Of a DNA stretch of 64,000 nt, positions 1 through 8,201 are shown piece after piece. The position numbers were made by a program, and so were the translations under genes. Below the pieces are notes generated by a model that ran no database searches, had not been told where the DNA came from, and worked only from the letters and a program-made list of their open reading frames with translations. The stretch lies in assembly GCF_014642075.1 (NCBI RefSeq), contig NZ_BMIK01000019.1:1-64000 (forward strand). The letters are read 5' to 3'. Numbering within the stretch: position 1 is the first letter of the stretch; each line of letters starts with the position of its first letter. This stretch comes from Parapedobacter defluvii. GTDB taxonomy: Bacteria; Bacteroidota; Bacteroidia; Sphingobacteriales; Sphingobacteriaceae.

Positions 1-27
1 TGATTCATGATAACCTTCGCTTTTTTA

Positions 28-111
28 CCGCAAAGGTGTGTTATTCACCCGGGGCATGCCCCGGGTGAATAACACCGAAGCAGACTGAAATCATTCTGCA
101 CTAGTTGTTGC
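28..111. repeat. REP-like palindromic element, copy 1
   Basis: Positions 38-75 form a perfect 38-bp palindrome centred on GGCATGCC. It is preceded by CCGCAAAGGTG and followed by GAAATCATTCTGCACT and TTGCCGA. The same flanks and core recur at 16604-16690 with different arm sequences that still pair with each other. The form is that of a REP/MITE-like element or a mobile hairpin; as a plain terminator it lacks a T-run on either side. Confidence 0.7.
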
Positions 112-199
112 CGAAGTTGTGTAGGTATTGTTGCCGATTATTGTGTACCCTTATTTGCCAAAAGTTGTGTATTCTTATTTACCGATTACAGATTATTCC
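107..199. repeat. Four imperfect 23-24-bp tandem units
   Basis: Units at 107-129, 130-152, 153-176 and 177-199 follow the pattern (G/A)TTGCCGATTATTGTGTA. Related TTGCCGATAA words occur at 616-625 and 636-645, after the RecG-like fragment, and a TTGCCGATTA follows the second palindrome at 16681. They may be operator sites or coding repeats of a lost gene tail. Confidence 0.5.
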
Positions 200-633
200 G
201 GAGCCGCCCCGATTCAAATCTCATCTCCATGCCGTATAATCCCGATATTGCCAATGCATTTTTCCGGATGGGATATGTTGAAGCGTGGGGGCGCGGTTTC
301 ACGAAGATGATCGATCAGTGCCGTGAGGCAGGGCTTCCCGACCCACAGTACGAATATAGAACCTCTGGTGTTTGGGCTGTATTCAGAAAGGATATCTATC
401 ATGAAGCGTATTTGAAGGAGCTCGGATTGAACGAGAGACAGATAAAAGCACTTTTGTATTTTAAGGATAAAGGAGAAATCGTCAACGCTGAGTATGTAAA
501 GCTAAACCCTGTTTCGGAGCGAATAGCTCGCTATGATCTGACAGATTTGGTTAGTAAAAAAATGCTGGTCAAAATAGGAGAACGAAAAGCGACAAAGTAC
601 ATTTATTCCGATAAATTGCCGATAAAGGATTAA
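190..633 (+). pseudogene. C-terminal fragment of an AlbA_2/RecG-like putative DNA-binding regulator
   Basis: The ORF opens at ATG 229, but the frame continues upstream without a proper start, so this is a 3' remnant. The 134 residues contain the 'NPDIANAFFRMGYVEAWGRG' block typical of the ATPase-like C-terminal part of AlbA_2/'ATP-binding RecG-like' regulators, followed by a winged-helix-like end. The N-terminal AlbA_2 domain of these proteins (usually 400-550 aa) is absent. The stretch before it is occupied by tandem repeats and a palindrome, which probably mark the truncation point. Family assignment is by motif recognition only. The product is probably not functional. Confidence 0.6.
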
Positions 634-652
634 TATTGCCGATAACTCGCTA

Positions 653-895
653 TTGATAGGGTTGAGAGCTTACCCCACCGGGCGAAAATGTTCGGACGTT
701 TTCTGCTCCTTTCCCCGGAACATAGGTCAACTCTACAGTCAGTTTAGCGAGGAAGATATTCGAGAAAGGCTGACCGGAGAAGACCTTTCAAAATCGGGTG
801 CTGTTTCCTTAAAACGGGTTGTAGATACGGCCAAAATTTATTACAAAAATCCCGATATTCTCGAACAAAGCATTAAGGACATTCTTGGAGAATAA
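653..895 (+). pseudogene. Unidentified 3' gene fragment
   Basis: An 80-codon frame starting at TTG 653. The first third looks arbitrary, while the last about 50 residues (from 'FSEEDIRERL' to 'DILGE') look like a real charged helical C-terminus. A further short frame, M-A-N-R-Y-T-L-T-D-L-P..., begins at 901 just after its stop. I do not recognise a family. It lies between the RecG-like fragment and a helicase remnant and is most likely the tail of a deleted gene. Confidence 0.3.
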
Positions 896-952
896 CCAAT
901 GGCAAACCGATACACCTTAACCGACCTCCCAAATCTTACGACCAAACTGCTT

Positions 953-1056
953 CACTAATTACCCCACCGCCATTTTCGCCAAAGCATTCCATCGGCTTCT
1001 CCCCTTCGTACTTCACAAACCGTGCATCACCCAAGAATACATAGTACTGCGGGTTC
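953..1056 (-). pseudogene. Remnant of the 3' end of a DUF3427-type helicase
   Basis: This stretch matches the 3' end of the intact helicase gene (11299-11425) at high identity. It has lost 44 bp between two CAT words, so that 'GCATTCCAT' joins directly to 'CGGCTTCTCC'. The deletion is not a multiple of three and would shift the frame. It is a decayed partial duplicate and encodes nothing usable. Confidence 0.75.
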
Positions 1057-1084
1057 TCTTTTGATCTTTATAAAAAAACAACAC

Positions 1085-1475
1085 TCAAAAAACACATTCT
1101 TTCAGCCGTTGGAATTCTTTGATAACATAAAGTTTGAACTCAATCGATATCCATGAAACAAATTCAAAAGCTATGTCCTTATGTGCCAAAGTTCCTCCAT
1201 ACCGGCCTGGCTTTGACTTTATACCGATGGCATTTGTCGCATCTATCCACCGTTTTGGTGTAAGAACGAAACTGTTTAGTCCTGCTTGCTTTCTAAACCC
1301 GTCGAATTCGACGGGTTTAAAATCCGAATTATTTAAAATTTCCCAAAAACTTAGAAGTTCGATTGTATTTCTATTCCTTAACCAGTTTCTGATAATGTCA
1401 TCCGTATGTTCGGAATCTTTATATCTAGCCAAATCGGTCAGCGATATATAGTCGTTGGTTTTATTGAGATTCTGG
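1085..1475 (-). pseudogene. KilA-N domain protein, internal/5'-truncated fragment
   Basis: The 115-aa ORF from ATG 1432 covers the core of a KilA-N domain (DNA-binding domain of phage antirepressor-like proteins), with motifs 'DDIIRNWLRNRNTIE', 'FVLTPKRWI' and 'AHKDIAFEFVSW'. The frame stays open upstream to about 1475 and reads '..NKTNDYISLTDL', the normal N-terminal lead-in, but no start codon remains. Full proteins of this family are about 250-280 aa, so the 3' part is also gone. It abuts the end of the lipoprotein gene at 1484. Related fragments lie at 4207-4470 and 8829-8947. Confidence 0.75.
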
Positions 1476-1483
1476 GCTTTAGG

Positions 1484-2446
1484 CTATCGCCAGACGAAAT
1501 CGCCAACGATAGTCATACCAAGCCCGCTGGAATTTGATGCTCCTTTTTCAACTGGATGAATTACCCGTTTATCTTCTCCGGGATACACCTTGTAAACCTG
1601 GCCATCTGCGGGTATCAGACAGAGGTGGAATGCATTTTCAGAGCTGCCAGGTATTTCCGGTGACCTGGCGTTGGCTGCTATAGCAATAAATTTGCTGTCG
1701 GGAGAGAAGCTGGGCATAATCTCCTTCTGGCTGCTCTCGGTTATGGCATGAAAATCGCTGCCATCACTGTTCATCAGCCAGATATGGTTGCCTGCGGGGA
1801 TCGCGATCTTTTTACCATCCGGACTTGCCGTGGCTTCACCTTTCCAGTCTGAAAATGGGATATCGCGTACTTTTGTTGCCCTGGAAAAATCAGGCGAAGT
1901 ACGCCACAGGCCGCCATCTTTCTTGAAGAGGATGGCGCCGGATGGTTCCCAGGCTATTGGATCCAAATACTCAAAATCATGACTTACCCCATATCCGGAG
2001 ATATTTTTCAATACCCTGCCATCCATGTCCAGAATGACCAGTCCCTCGTCAAGTGTAGGACTCAAGGCAAGCAATTTACCATCCGGCGACAGATAAGGTA
2101 AACCGCCGCGATAGCCATCCGGCTCATAGTTTATCTCGCGGATCGTAGCGCCGTTTGCCACATCAAAGATAATATACCGGGTATCGTAGCTTGCCGGTTC
2201 TTCTTTTTTTACACCTGTTTTCCCATTCCAGCTAATATCCCAACCGGCATGGGGCCAGGGCGGTAATACGTCCGTAAGCTCTCCATTGCTAAGGTTGAGC
2301 TTTCTGATCCCCTGAAGACCTTGCTTATTGAAAATATAGCCCGTTCCATAGCCTTTGCCCCCTTCGTTCGGTTCGGGATCGTTATTCTTGCTGCAGGCAC
2401 TTAAAAGTAGGCCAATCGCAGTTCCGATGCAGAATAGTTTCTTCAT
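1484..2446 (-). CDS. Lipoprotein with TolB/WD40-like beta-propeller
   Basis: 320 aa. The N-terminus has a hydrophobic signal and a lipobox ending in L-S-A-C (Cys18), so the mature protein should be lipid-anchored. The body carries repeated 'LSPDGKLLALS', 'ASPDGKKIAI' and 'FSPDSKFIAIA' blades, the PD40/TolB-like signature, with 'IWLMNSDGSD' between. Such propellers usually act in protein binding in the periplasm or at the surface; the partner is unknown. Its ATG overlaps the stop of the upstream partial gene (ATGA at 2443-2446), indicating translational coupling in a former operon. The gene looks intact. Confidence 0.8.
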   Translation of the reverse strand: MKKLFCIGTAIGLLLSACSKNNDPEPNEGGKGYGTGYIFNKQGLQGIRKLNLSNGELTDVLPPWPHAGWDISWNGKTGVKKEEPASYDTRYIIFDVANGATIREINYEPDGYRGGLPYLSPDGKLLALSPTLDEGLVILDMDGRVLKNISGYGVSHDFEYLDPIAWEPSGAILFKKDGGLWRTSPDFSRATKVRDIPFSDWKGEATASPDGKKIAIPAGNHIWLMNSDGSDFHAITESSQKEIMPSFSPDSKFIAIAANARSPEIPGSSENAFHLCLIPADGQVYKVYPGEDKRVIHPVEKGASNSSGLGMTIVGDFVWR

Positions 2447-2724
2447 GACAATATTTTTAACTTGTTTTCTCGCAGGAAACGCTGCTGTACAGCATCAGAA
2501 TCCTGTTGCAGCAACTTGCTGTCAGTTGCCTTTCTTGAAATGTCCAGATGGTTGACCACCTGGTTATATACAGCGCCGATCTGCTCTTTTGTGGGATTGC
2601 TTGCCATACCGTTTCCAATCCGCCACATAGCTAACATATACCCTGTAAATACATCTGCATAGTCATGCTCAGGATCGAGTCCGACAACAAAAAAATCTTT
2701 CCTATATCTATGTTTTTTTAACGT
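2443..2724 (-). pseudogene. 3' part of an unidentified gene coupled to the lipoprotein
   Basis: The frame is open from a stop at 2725-2727 to the TGA at 2443. A possible internal ATG lies at 2637 (64 aa), but the reading before it ('KDFFVVGLDPEHDYADVFTG') looks like genuine coding sequence, so the gene has probably lost its 5' part near 2725. Its stop overlaps the ATG of the lipoprotein by the ATGA arrangement. I do not recognise the family. Confidence 0.4.
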
Positions 2725-2864
2725 TTATTTTCTGATGCTATTATCCCTATGACCAAAATTATTTCCAATTTAGCCATGAGGCAATACTCCCAAAGGAGTA
2801 TTTTTTAATTGCTTTTGCAGAGCCTCTGCATAGTCAGTCTTCTTTTAATATGGACAGCATAAGA

Positions 2865-3113
2865 CTGGAGGCCGATGCCGATCTGGTAGGACATTTCCTG
2901 GAAAATTGGAAACTGCTCGTCGCCACTCCGCATCAAGCGGATTTTACGCAACCCTTTTATTACCTGCAAAGCGATAAGGCCGATGGCGAACCTTTTTGGC
3001 ACCTAACCGGGCTTTACTATCAATGCACACATCGAAAGTGTGAACACGCTGGCCGAGGTACTTGATCCATGGAGAAGGTCAAAGACATAACATGCAAAAA
3101 TTTTAACACGTCT
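2865..3113 (+). pseudogene. HNH endonuclease fragment (copy of 14873-15265 region)
   Basis: Reads 'EADADLVGHFLENW...HQADFTQPFYYLQSDKADGEPFWHL' and then shifts frame, continuing as 'PGFTINAHIESVNTLAEVLDPW' in another frame up to the TAA at 3111-3113. Both the beginning of the gene and the HNH nuclease domain are missing. It is a non-functional duplicate. Confidence 0.75.
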
Positions 3114-3169
3114 TGAAAACGTGTTAAAGAAACTAAAAAACGTTAACATGTTTTTTTCATATGTTAAAG
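3102..3169. other. Two consecutive stem-loops inside the duplicated block
   Basis: The first stem is TTTAACACGT (3102-3111) with ACGTGTTAAA (3119-3128). The second stem is TTAACAT with ATGTTAA about 15 nt further on. The same pair is kept in the other copy at 15254-15319. No strong T-run follows. They may be terminators of the lost HNH gene or recombination-associated hairpins. Confidence 0.5.
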
Positions 3170-3276
3170 AATCCCTTCTTTTTAACCAAATTGTAGGGGG
3201 GGAATTTCATTACACTAAGTTGTTATTGTTGTAATGGGTTCTACCGATTGGGCAGGCGGGACCCCTTCCGAAAACA

Positions 3277-4187
3277 CTGCCGCTGACACTTCCGCATCCA
3301 ATGAAGATGGCATGTACAGGAATATTGCACGACATCTCCTCTCAACCAATGCCCCAATTCTGAAACTGAAAATTGATCGGAACGGGCAGGCTAAATTTAT
3401 TGAGAGTCCAACCTATCCAAATGGTACCATCGTAACCCAACCCTCCGGAAACGACAGCGTATTTAGACAATTGTCAAATACAATAGGCTATGTTAATCAT
3501 GGGTTACTTAAGAAATCAGATTTACCTCTATTGCGTGAGCAGATAAATGGATGTAAGGGGTTAATTATCGACATGCGGACACCTCCAAAAGCAACAATCG
3601 GTCTTGGATTTGCACATTACCTATTAGATACCGGTAAACCCTTCATTAAATTCACCCATTCAAGCCTAAGCGAAGCCGGTACCTTCCGGTATACACCCAA
3701 TTCGTTGGTTGGCCTGGAAAATTCCGAATATTTCCGTGGCCCAGTTGTAATCCTTGTCAATGAGTCCACACAAAGTAGTGCTGAATTTTACACTATGGCG
3801 TACCAACAGGCCCCGTATGCATGGACAATTGGCTCGCAAACCGCTGGAGCTGACGGCAACATTGCAATGATACAATTGCCATTTGACTATAAAGTTTTGA
3901 TTTCCAGTTTAGGTATCTATTATCCAGACGGCAGTGAAACCCAACAGGTGGGGATCCGGATTGACCAGGAAGTGAGACCCACGCTGAAAGGCATTCGTGA
4001 AGGAAGAGATGAACAATTGGAAAAAGCGGTCGAATACATCAACAAATCTGAATTTTCAAAGCCAACACAATTGTCCAAGAATGACCGCTTATACAAGTTT
4101 ATAATACCCTTTGTAATTATTTGCTTTGGTATTATTGCGAAATATTCCCGCCGAAATTATGGGCGAAAGCGCTTAAGGAAATATTAA
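3277..4187 (+). pseudogene. S41 family peptidase, 5'-truncated
   Basis: The open frame starts at 3234 inside the duplicated block; only the part after 3276 is peptidase. It has the S41 (C-terminal-processing/tail-specific protease) pattern 'GLIIDMR' and 'NESTQSSAEF', where the Ser of QSSAE is the expected nucleophile, followed by 'IGSQTAGADG'. A C-terminal hydrophobic segment ('IIPFVIICFGIIAKY') suggests a membrane anchor. The signal peptide and the N-terminal part of the family are missing, so the gene was cut by the event that placed the repeat block here. A chimeric product might be made but would lack export signals. Confidence 0.75.
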
Positions 4188-4206
4188 CTAACTCTATCAA
4201 GAAGGT

Positions 4207-4470
4207 TCTGCGGTCACAAATTCCACCATGCCTAATGTCCGCGTACAAATTCTTCCGGTTCACGCGGCATATCTGCCATTTCACGTAAGCCCAAAACCCA
4301 TTCGTTATCTCAATCCATCTCTTTGGTAATAAGAGAAAAGCTGTTTGATCCCGACTGATTTTTTAATTCCATCGAATTCGATGGAATTAAAATTTGGACT
4401 ATTGAATAATTCCCAAAGACCAATAAATTCAATCGTACTCCGATTCCTCATCCAGTTCTGCATAGATTTC
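4207..4470 (-). pseudogene. KilA-N fragment, frameshifted
   Basis: On the - strand 4455-4345 reads 'MQNWMRNRSTIEFIGLWELFNSPNF', clearly the KilA-N core seen at 1085-1475 and more diverged in DNA sequence. It then changes frame before 'ITKRWIEITN' and loses similarity. It is a decayed relative and not a recent copy of that fragment. Confidence 0.6.
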
Positions 4471-4585
4471 TTATTTGATCAAATAACATCTAAACCACAA
4501 TCCTTTGTTATCAGCTACTCTCCTTATTATTAATGATAGTTTATCCCCTACAATCAAATAACCATCAAATAAAAATAAACAACTT

Positions 4586-4806
4586 GGCTGATTCATCTTT
4601 ATCTATTTCAGATTCGCTTATGTAGTATTTACGATCATCCAATGCTGCTAAGCGGCTACGAAGCATGGTCGTAATGAGTTGTTCGTATATCCCTAGTTCC
4701 ATAAGGTATCGGCTTTCAGTTGTTCAACAATGGGTACATCGACAGGTGCCCAATCATATTGGTTCAAGTCATCCACAGTTACCCACTTGGCGTCTGCATG
4801 TTCTTC
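4586..4806 (-). pseudogene. Duplicate of the helicase-start/NUDIX-end junction
   Basis: Closely similar to 14320-14541: the first about 40 codons of the PLD/DUF3427 helicase plus the last about 35 codons of the NUDIX gene that overlaps it. Similarity stops abruptly at 4806. Neither gene is complete. Together with 953-1056 and 2865-3276 it shows that pieces of one helicase-NUDIX-HNH cluster are scattered over the first 5 kb. Between 4470 and 4586 I see nothing coding. Confidence 0.8.
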
Positions 4807-4899
4807 GGTGCTTACCCTTATAGAATACATTCTAGCAACCTACTAAAATACCTACTTATGGGTATTGCATACTGATAATAAAAGCTTTACCTTTATTCT

Positions 4900-5673
4900 A
4901 TGAGATTATCAACCTATAACAACTACGCACTCTTCATTATCGTTGATCATGGCAATCCTGGGGCCAGGAAGGACCTCGAATATATGACCACCTTACTCAA
5001 CTGGGTCGATCTTCCAATTGTTGAATCTAGAGTATTACAGCATCACCATTCAACAGCATCGGCTGTATTAGACTTATTGGATTATTTCAGCCACAAACTA
5101 TTGGCTGGTGATAGACTTTACATCTATTTCACCGGCCACGGGATCAGACAGCACGACGGGAGCGGAGATGAAACCGACGACCAAAAGGACGAGGTCATCA
5201 TACTTGAAGACGGCACCACAGTTACGGATGACGAGCTTTTTCTTCAATTCTGTAATTTCGCACCAGGCACCGAAATCATTTTCATTGCTGACTGCTGCAA
5301 CTCCGGGAGCCTTTACAGGATAGCTCCTTACAAGTCCGAAATATTTGGCCGCACTAATGTATTTATGCACCGTGATGAGTTTGCGAATTTGCGTACTGAA
5401 ATCATCTACTTGGGAGCGGCCTACGACGGTGGTCGATCAACTACCGGAAAAAAAGGATCTAGATTTACGCGAGCCCTGTTCAAAACGTTCCAAAGTTACC
5501 CTCAAATCCCCTTTTATGCAGGTTTCGAGCTCGTAAAGAAAGAAGTCAAACTCCTTCAACATCCAACTTACGCCGAAATCAGCCGTTTGGGAAAATGCGA
5601 GCAAATCAAAAATTGCCTTACAATAAGGCGCGAATTCAGGGAGCATCCCGCCTTCCCTCATTTTTCAAAATAA
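4900..5673 (+). CDS. Caspase-family (C14, metacaspase-like) protease
   Basis: 257 aa, no signal peptide, no membrane segment, so probably cytoplasmic. The caspase fold is marked by a beta strand ending 'LYIYFTGHG' (His80) and another ending 'EIIFIADCCNSGS' (Cys133), the His/Cys dyad with the usual spacing. An acidic loop 'GSGDETDDQKDE' sits between them, as in metacaspases/orthocaspases, which prefer basic P1 residues. The protein is essentially the bare catalytic domain with a short C-terminal tail. Its stop is 2 nt before the start of the LpxR-like gene, so the two are very likely co-transcribed. Bacterial caspase-like proteases often act as regulated killers or processing enzymes; no sensor domain is present here. 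Confidence 0.85.
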   Translation: MRLSTYNNYALFIIVDHGNPGARKDLEYMTTLLNWVDLPIVESRVLQHHHSTASAVLDLLDYFSHKLLAGDRLYIYFTGHGIRQHDGSGDETDDQKDEVIILEDGTTVTDDELFLQFCNFAPGTEIIFIADCCNSGSLYRIAPYKSEIFGRTNVFMHRDEFANLRTEIIYLGAAYDGGRSTTGKKGSRFTRALFKTFQSYPQIPFYAGFELVKKEVKLLQHPTYAEISRLGKCEQIKNCLTIRREFREHPAFPHFSK

Positions 5674-5675
5674 GT

Positions 5676-6791
5676 ATGAGTACACGACTATTTCTTTTAG
5701 TACTTTGTCTATCAATTGCTATTGGCAAGGCTGTTGGCCAAGGTCACAGTATTACCGGTTATACAGATGAAGATCTTAATCCAATATTACTTTTTAACGA
5801 CGCCAGCGATCAAAATTACACCATGGGTTTAGGCTTTGGTTTCGCATCGCCTTGGTTAAACGAGAGTTTAGTGTTACGCCCCCTCCAGCTTCTCAACCGG
5901 AAAATACTAGGGTGTAAATTTATGACTAATGAGCACACTTACGATTACTCGTCATCACTTAGTTTAAATGGAACCGCTTTCACGCCAGATGACCTCCGCG
6001 CCACGGCACCAGTGGTCGGTGATAGACCTTACGCTTTTCTTCTCGTCCTATCTACAAAAACAGCTTATTTAAAAAGTGATCAAAACTTGTTTGTTTTCGG
6101 CGAATTAAATGTAGGGGCACTGGGACTACAGCTTGGCAAGCACGTCCAAACGTGGATACATGAAGGCATGAACGATGGGGATACTAAACCGCCTTACACA
6201 CCGCGCGGCTGGAACCTACAGGTAGCCAACGGCTTTTCACCAGCACTTCTATACAGCCTAGGATTCGAAAAACTATTATTTCCCAAACATACACTGCCGG
6301 GAAACCGCTCCTATTTTGATCTCAAATACGGTGGACAAGCAATGGCAGGTTATTACACCGGTATTCAGGGATCCATAGCTTTACGAGCTGGCCTACTTGA
6401 CAGGCGCAGTTGGACACGCAGTTTCAACCCGCTTGGCAGTATGAATAAAGGTGGCGCTGCTGAAAAATCTGTTACGCCCCTGTCCAATGATCGTGCAAAG
6501 TTTGAACTTTATGCCTTTGCTTCCGTCAGGCCTACGGTTATGCTCTATAACACAATGCTCCACGGCAGTTTTTGGCGAAAGTCGGCTTACACACTGAACT
6601 TCGAAGATACTCAACCATTTTTTCTTGAATGGAGCGCGGGGATAAACACCCTTATTCCCCTCAACCCGAAAGACAAATATCGATCTATCGATTTAAGTTG
6701 GGTCGTAAATGCAGGCCGTACCAGCGAATTGCGTACAAGTTACGGACGGTCGCATCTATGGGGCGCCATTCTTCTCGGTTATAACTTTTGA
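5676..6791 (+). CDS. LpxR-like (DUF2219) outer-membrane protein
   Basis: Starting at ATG 5676 gives 371 aa with a clear signal peptide ending near 'AVGQG'. The longer frame from 5595 overlaps the caspase gene and is not used. The protein has the DUF2219/lipid A deacylase features: an N-D pair followed by 'QNYTMGLGFG' at the start of the first strands, 'GDRPYAF', and a terminal aromatic residue (Phe) of an outer-membrane barrel. LpxR removes the 3'-acyloxyacyl chain of lipid A in enterobacteria; many Bacteroidota homologues have no assigned function. It is coupled to the caspase gene (2-nt gap), an unusual partner. Barrel family is fairly secure; enzymatic role is inferred. Confidence 0.75.
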   Translation: MSTRLFLLVLCLSIAIGKAVGQGHSITGYTDEDLNPILLFNDASDQNYTMGLGFGFASPWLNESLVLRPLQLLNRKILGCKFMTNEHTYDYSSSLSLNGTAFTPDDLRATAPVVGDRPYAFLLVLSTKTAYLKSDQNLFVFGELNVGALGLQLGKHVQTWIHEGMNDGDTKPPYTPRGWNLQVANGFSPALLYSLGFEKLLFPKHTLPGNRSYFDLKYGGQAMAGYYTGIQGSIALRAGLLDRRSWTRSFNPLGSMNKGGAAEKSVTPLSNDRAKFELYAFASVRPTVMLYNTMLHGSFWRKSAYTLNFEDTQPFFLEWSAGINTLIPLNPKDKYRSIDLSWVVNAGRTSELRTSYGRSHLWGAILLGYNF

Positions 6792-6955
6792 AATACCATA
6801 CAATAAATATTGTACATTTGTATTGAACCAGTGAAAATCCGAATGGGTCGTAGCTGGTGGTTTATAAGATATTGGCCGCTTCATTTACTTGAGGGGGGTC
6901 TGTATTAAGCGAGCCCCATGAAAGATTTCCATTCCGAAACTTATTGTGGGTTGAC

Positions 6956-7579
6956 TTACCAAGATTTGATATACGAGGTATCACTCAATCTTTTGATAAT
7001 CCTTTTTCCTGCGTTTGTTTGGTGTAAAAATGAAACACCTCCACTTACACCGTACAAGTCAATTCTATTCAATATTTCAGCCTCTAAACCCAACCACATT
7101 ACATTAAATAGGCTCAATGTATCTCCGTGTGAAACAATAATGATATTTTCTTCATCATTGCTGATGATTTCGCCGTAGAAAGGTAATAGTCTTTGCCAAA
7201 CATCATATCTGGATTCTGCATCGTTAAAACATTTATCGTAAATTGTCTTTTCCTCATTTTCGATGTTTTCTTTTAGCCATTGCACTGACTTTCCGTTGGC
7301 TTTACCCAAACTCCTTTCTTTTAAAGCACCTGTTATCCGAGGTTGTATGTCCAGTTTTTCTCCAATGATTCCGGCAGTTTGCTTTGCTCTTTTAAGAGGT
7401 GATGAGAAGAGCGAAAATGCACTGTTTTTAATCTCCAATTGCAAATTATAGGCTATATTTTCTGCGTACTCAATTCCTTTTTCTGTTAGTTCCCAGTCTG
7501 TCCATGAACCAATCATTCCGTTGGTATGATGAATAGATTCGGGATGTTGGATTGTAATTATATTTTTCTGTACGGTCAT
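6956..7579 (-). CDS. Histidine phosphatase family protein
   Basis: 207 aa. The phosphoglycerate-mutase-like fold is indicated by 'ITIQHPESIHHTNG' near the N-terminus (His12 as the phospho-acceptor; the classical RHG is replaced by QHP), 'LFSSPLKRAKQTA' with the second-shell Arg, and 'IIIVSHGDTLSLF' with the second catalytic His. The family removes phosphate from small molecules or proteins; the substrate cannot be told. It stands alone on the - strand between unrelated genes. The sequence upstream (7583-7712) contains only short broken frames. Confidence 0.8.
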   Translation of the reverse strand: MTVQKNIITIQHPESIHHTNGMIGSWTDWELTEKGIEYAENIAYNLQLEIKNSAFSLFSSPLKRAKQTAGIIGEKLDIQPRITGALKERSLGKANGKSVQWLKENIENEEKTIYDKCFNDAESRYDVWQRLLPFYGEIISNDEENIIIVSHGDTLSLFNVMWLGLEAEILNRIDLYGVSGGVSFLHQTNAGKRIIKRLSDTSYIKSW

Positions 7580-7905
7580 TTTGTTTTACGGTTTCTATGC
7601 AAAGTCGTTTCTGTAATATCTTTCCAAAACGCTCACTTAGATTTTTAGCCGTTTCGCCCACCACCTGACATGAGAAAATACTCCCAACGGTCCTTTTTTC
7701 TTTTTAGCCATGTTTAAGATTGAATAACAAATGTATCGTTTTTTATAATTAATCTCCTATTTCTTATCTTTAAGTTCCCTAATCCCTAAAGATATTTCAC
7801 TACCTTTAGGCAACGGTTATGATTATTGCCTAAAGACCACAATCATGTTTGAAAATACATTAATTATCGGTATCACCACACGGCCAAACTCTGCATAGTC
7901 GTATT
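7580..7905. other. Gene-poor stretch with remnants
   Basis: On the - strand a short frame reads M-A-K-K-K-K-G-P-L-G-V-F-S from ATG 7712 and stops after 24 codons. A second frame, 'VGETAKNLSERFGKIL', overlaps it. These could be two halves of one frameshifted small gene, but I do not recognise it. The rest of the stretch shows no gene. Confidence 0.35.
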
Positions 7906-8072
7906 TCAGCAGATTTTTGGACACTTAAAAGTAAGTTTGTAATTTGCACTGGCGAGACCATTTATAAAAAGAGCCAAACAGCTTCGGCCAATCCAACCGT
8001 TGCAATAGCAATAAATAAAACGTTAATTAAATAATAGCTGCGTATGGAACAATTTGATACGTATGATGGAAG
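7906..8072 (+). repeat. Duplicated leader/promoter module, copy A
   Basis: Matches 9451-9588: TCAGCAGATTTTTGGA, then TTGTAATTTGCA, then CCAACCGTT, GCAATAAAT, AAACG and an ATGGA(A/C)CAATTTGA start. A TTTG, 20-nt spacer, TAATTTG pattern within it resembles the Bacteroidota -33/-7 promoter with one base missing in the -7 box. The two copies drive different downstream sequences. Confidence 0.6.
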
Positions 8073-8181
8073 CATCAGCGTTTTTGATCACAATCTCAAA
8101 AGCGTCTTCATCACGGAGGTACAGTTCTTTATGGAATTGATCCGCAAAAGAACGCGACTGTCGAGGACCTTAAAGAATTGA
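8044..8181 (+). CDS. Small ORF of 45 aa behind duplicated leader
   Basis: ATG 8044 to TGA 8181. The first residues (M-E-Q-F-D) match the start of the 9561 protein (M-D-Q-F-D), after which they differ. It could be a truncated relative of that gene with a fused unrelated tail, or a small real gene. Unrecognised. Confidence 0.35.
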   Translation: MEQFDTYDGSISVFDHNLKSVFITEVQFFMELIRKRTRLSRTLKN

Positions 8182-8201
8182 ATCCCTTCATTTGTTACTC
8201 G

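Larger units (their letters stand above)
2865..3276. repeat. Duplicated ~412-bp block, copy 1
   Basis: This block is nearly identical to 15017-15430, with scattered substitutions and a 2-nt length difference in a G-run. It carries a piece of an HNH endonuclease gene (to about 3110, with the same frameshift as the other copy), two consecutive hairpins and a shared tail ending in CCGAAAACA. Beyond that edge the copies diverge completely: here an S41 peptidase fragment, there the 3' end of a Fic gene. Confidence 0.9.

Noticed and set aside
128-310. 60-aa frame over the tandem repeats
   Set aside because: It is produced by the repeat units and overlaps the better supported RecG-like fragment in another frame.
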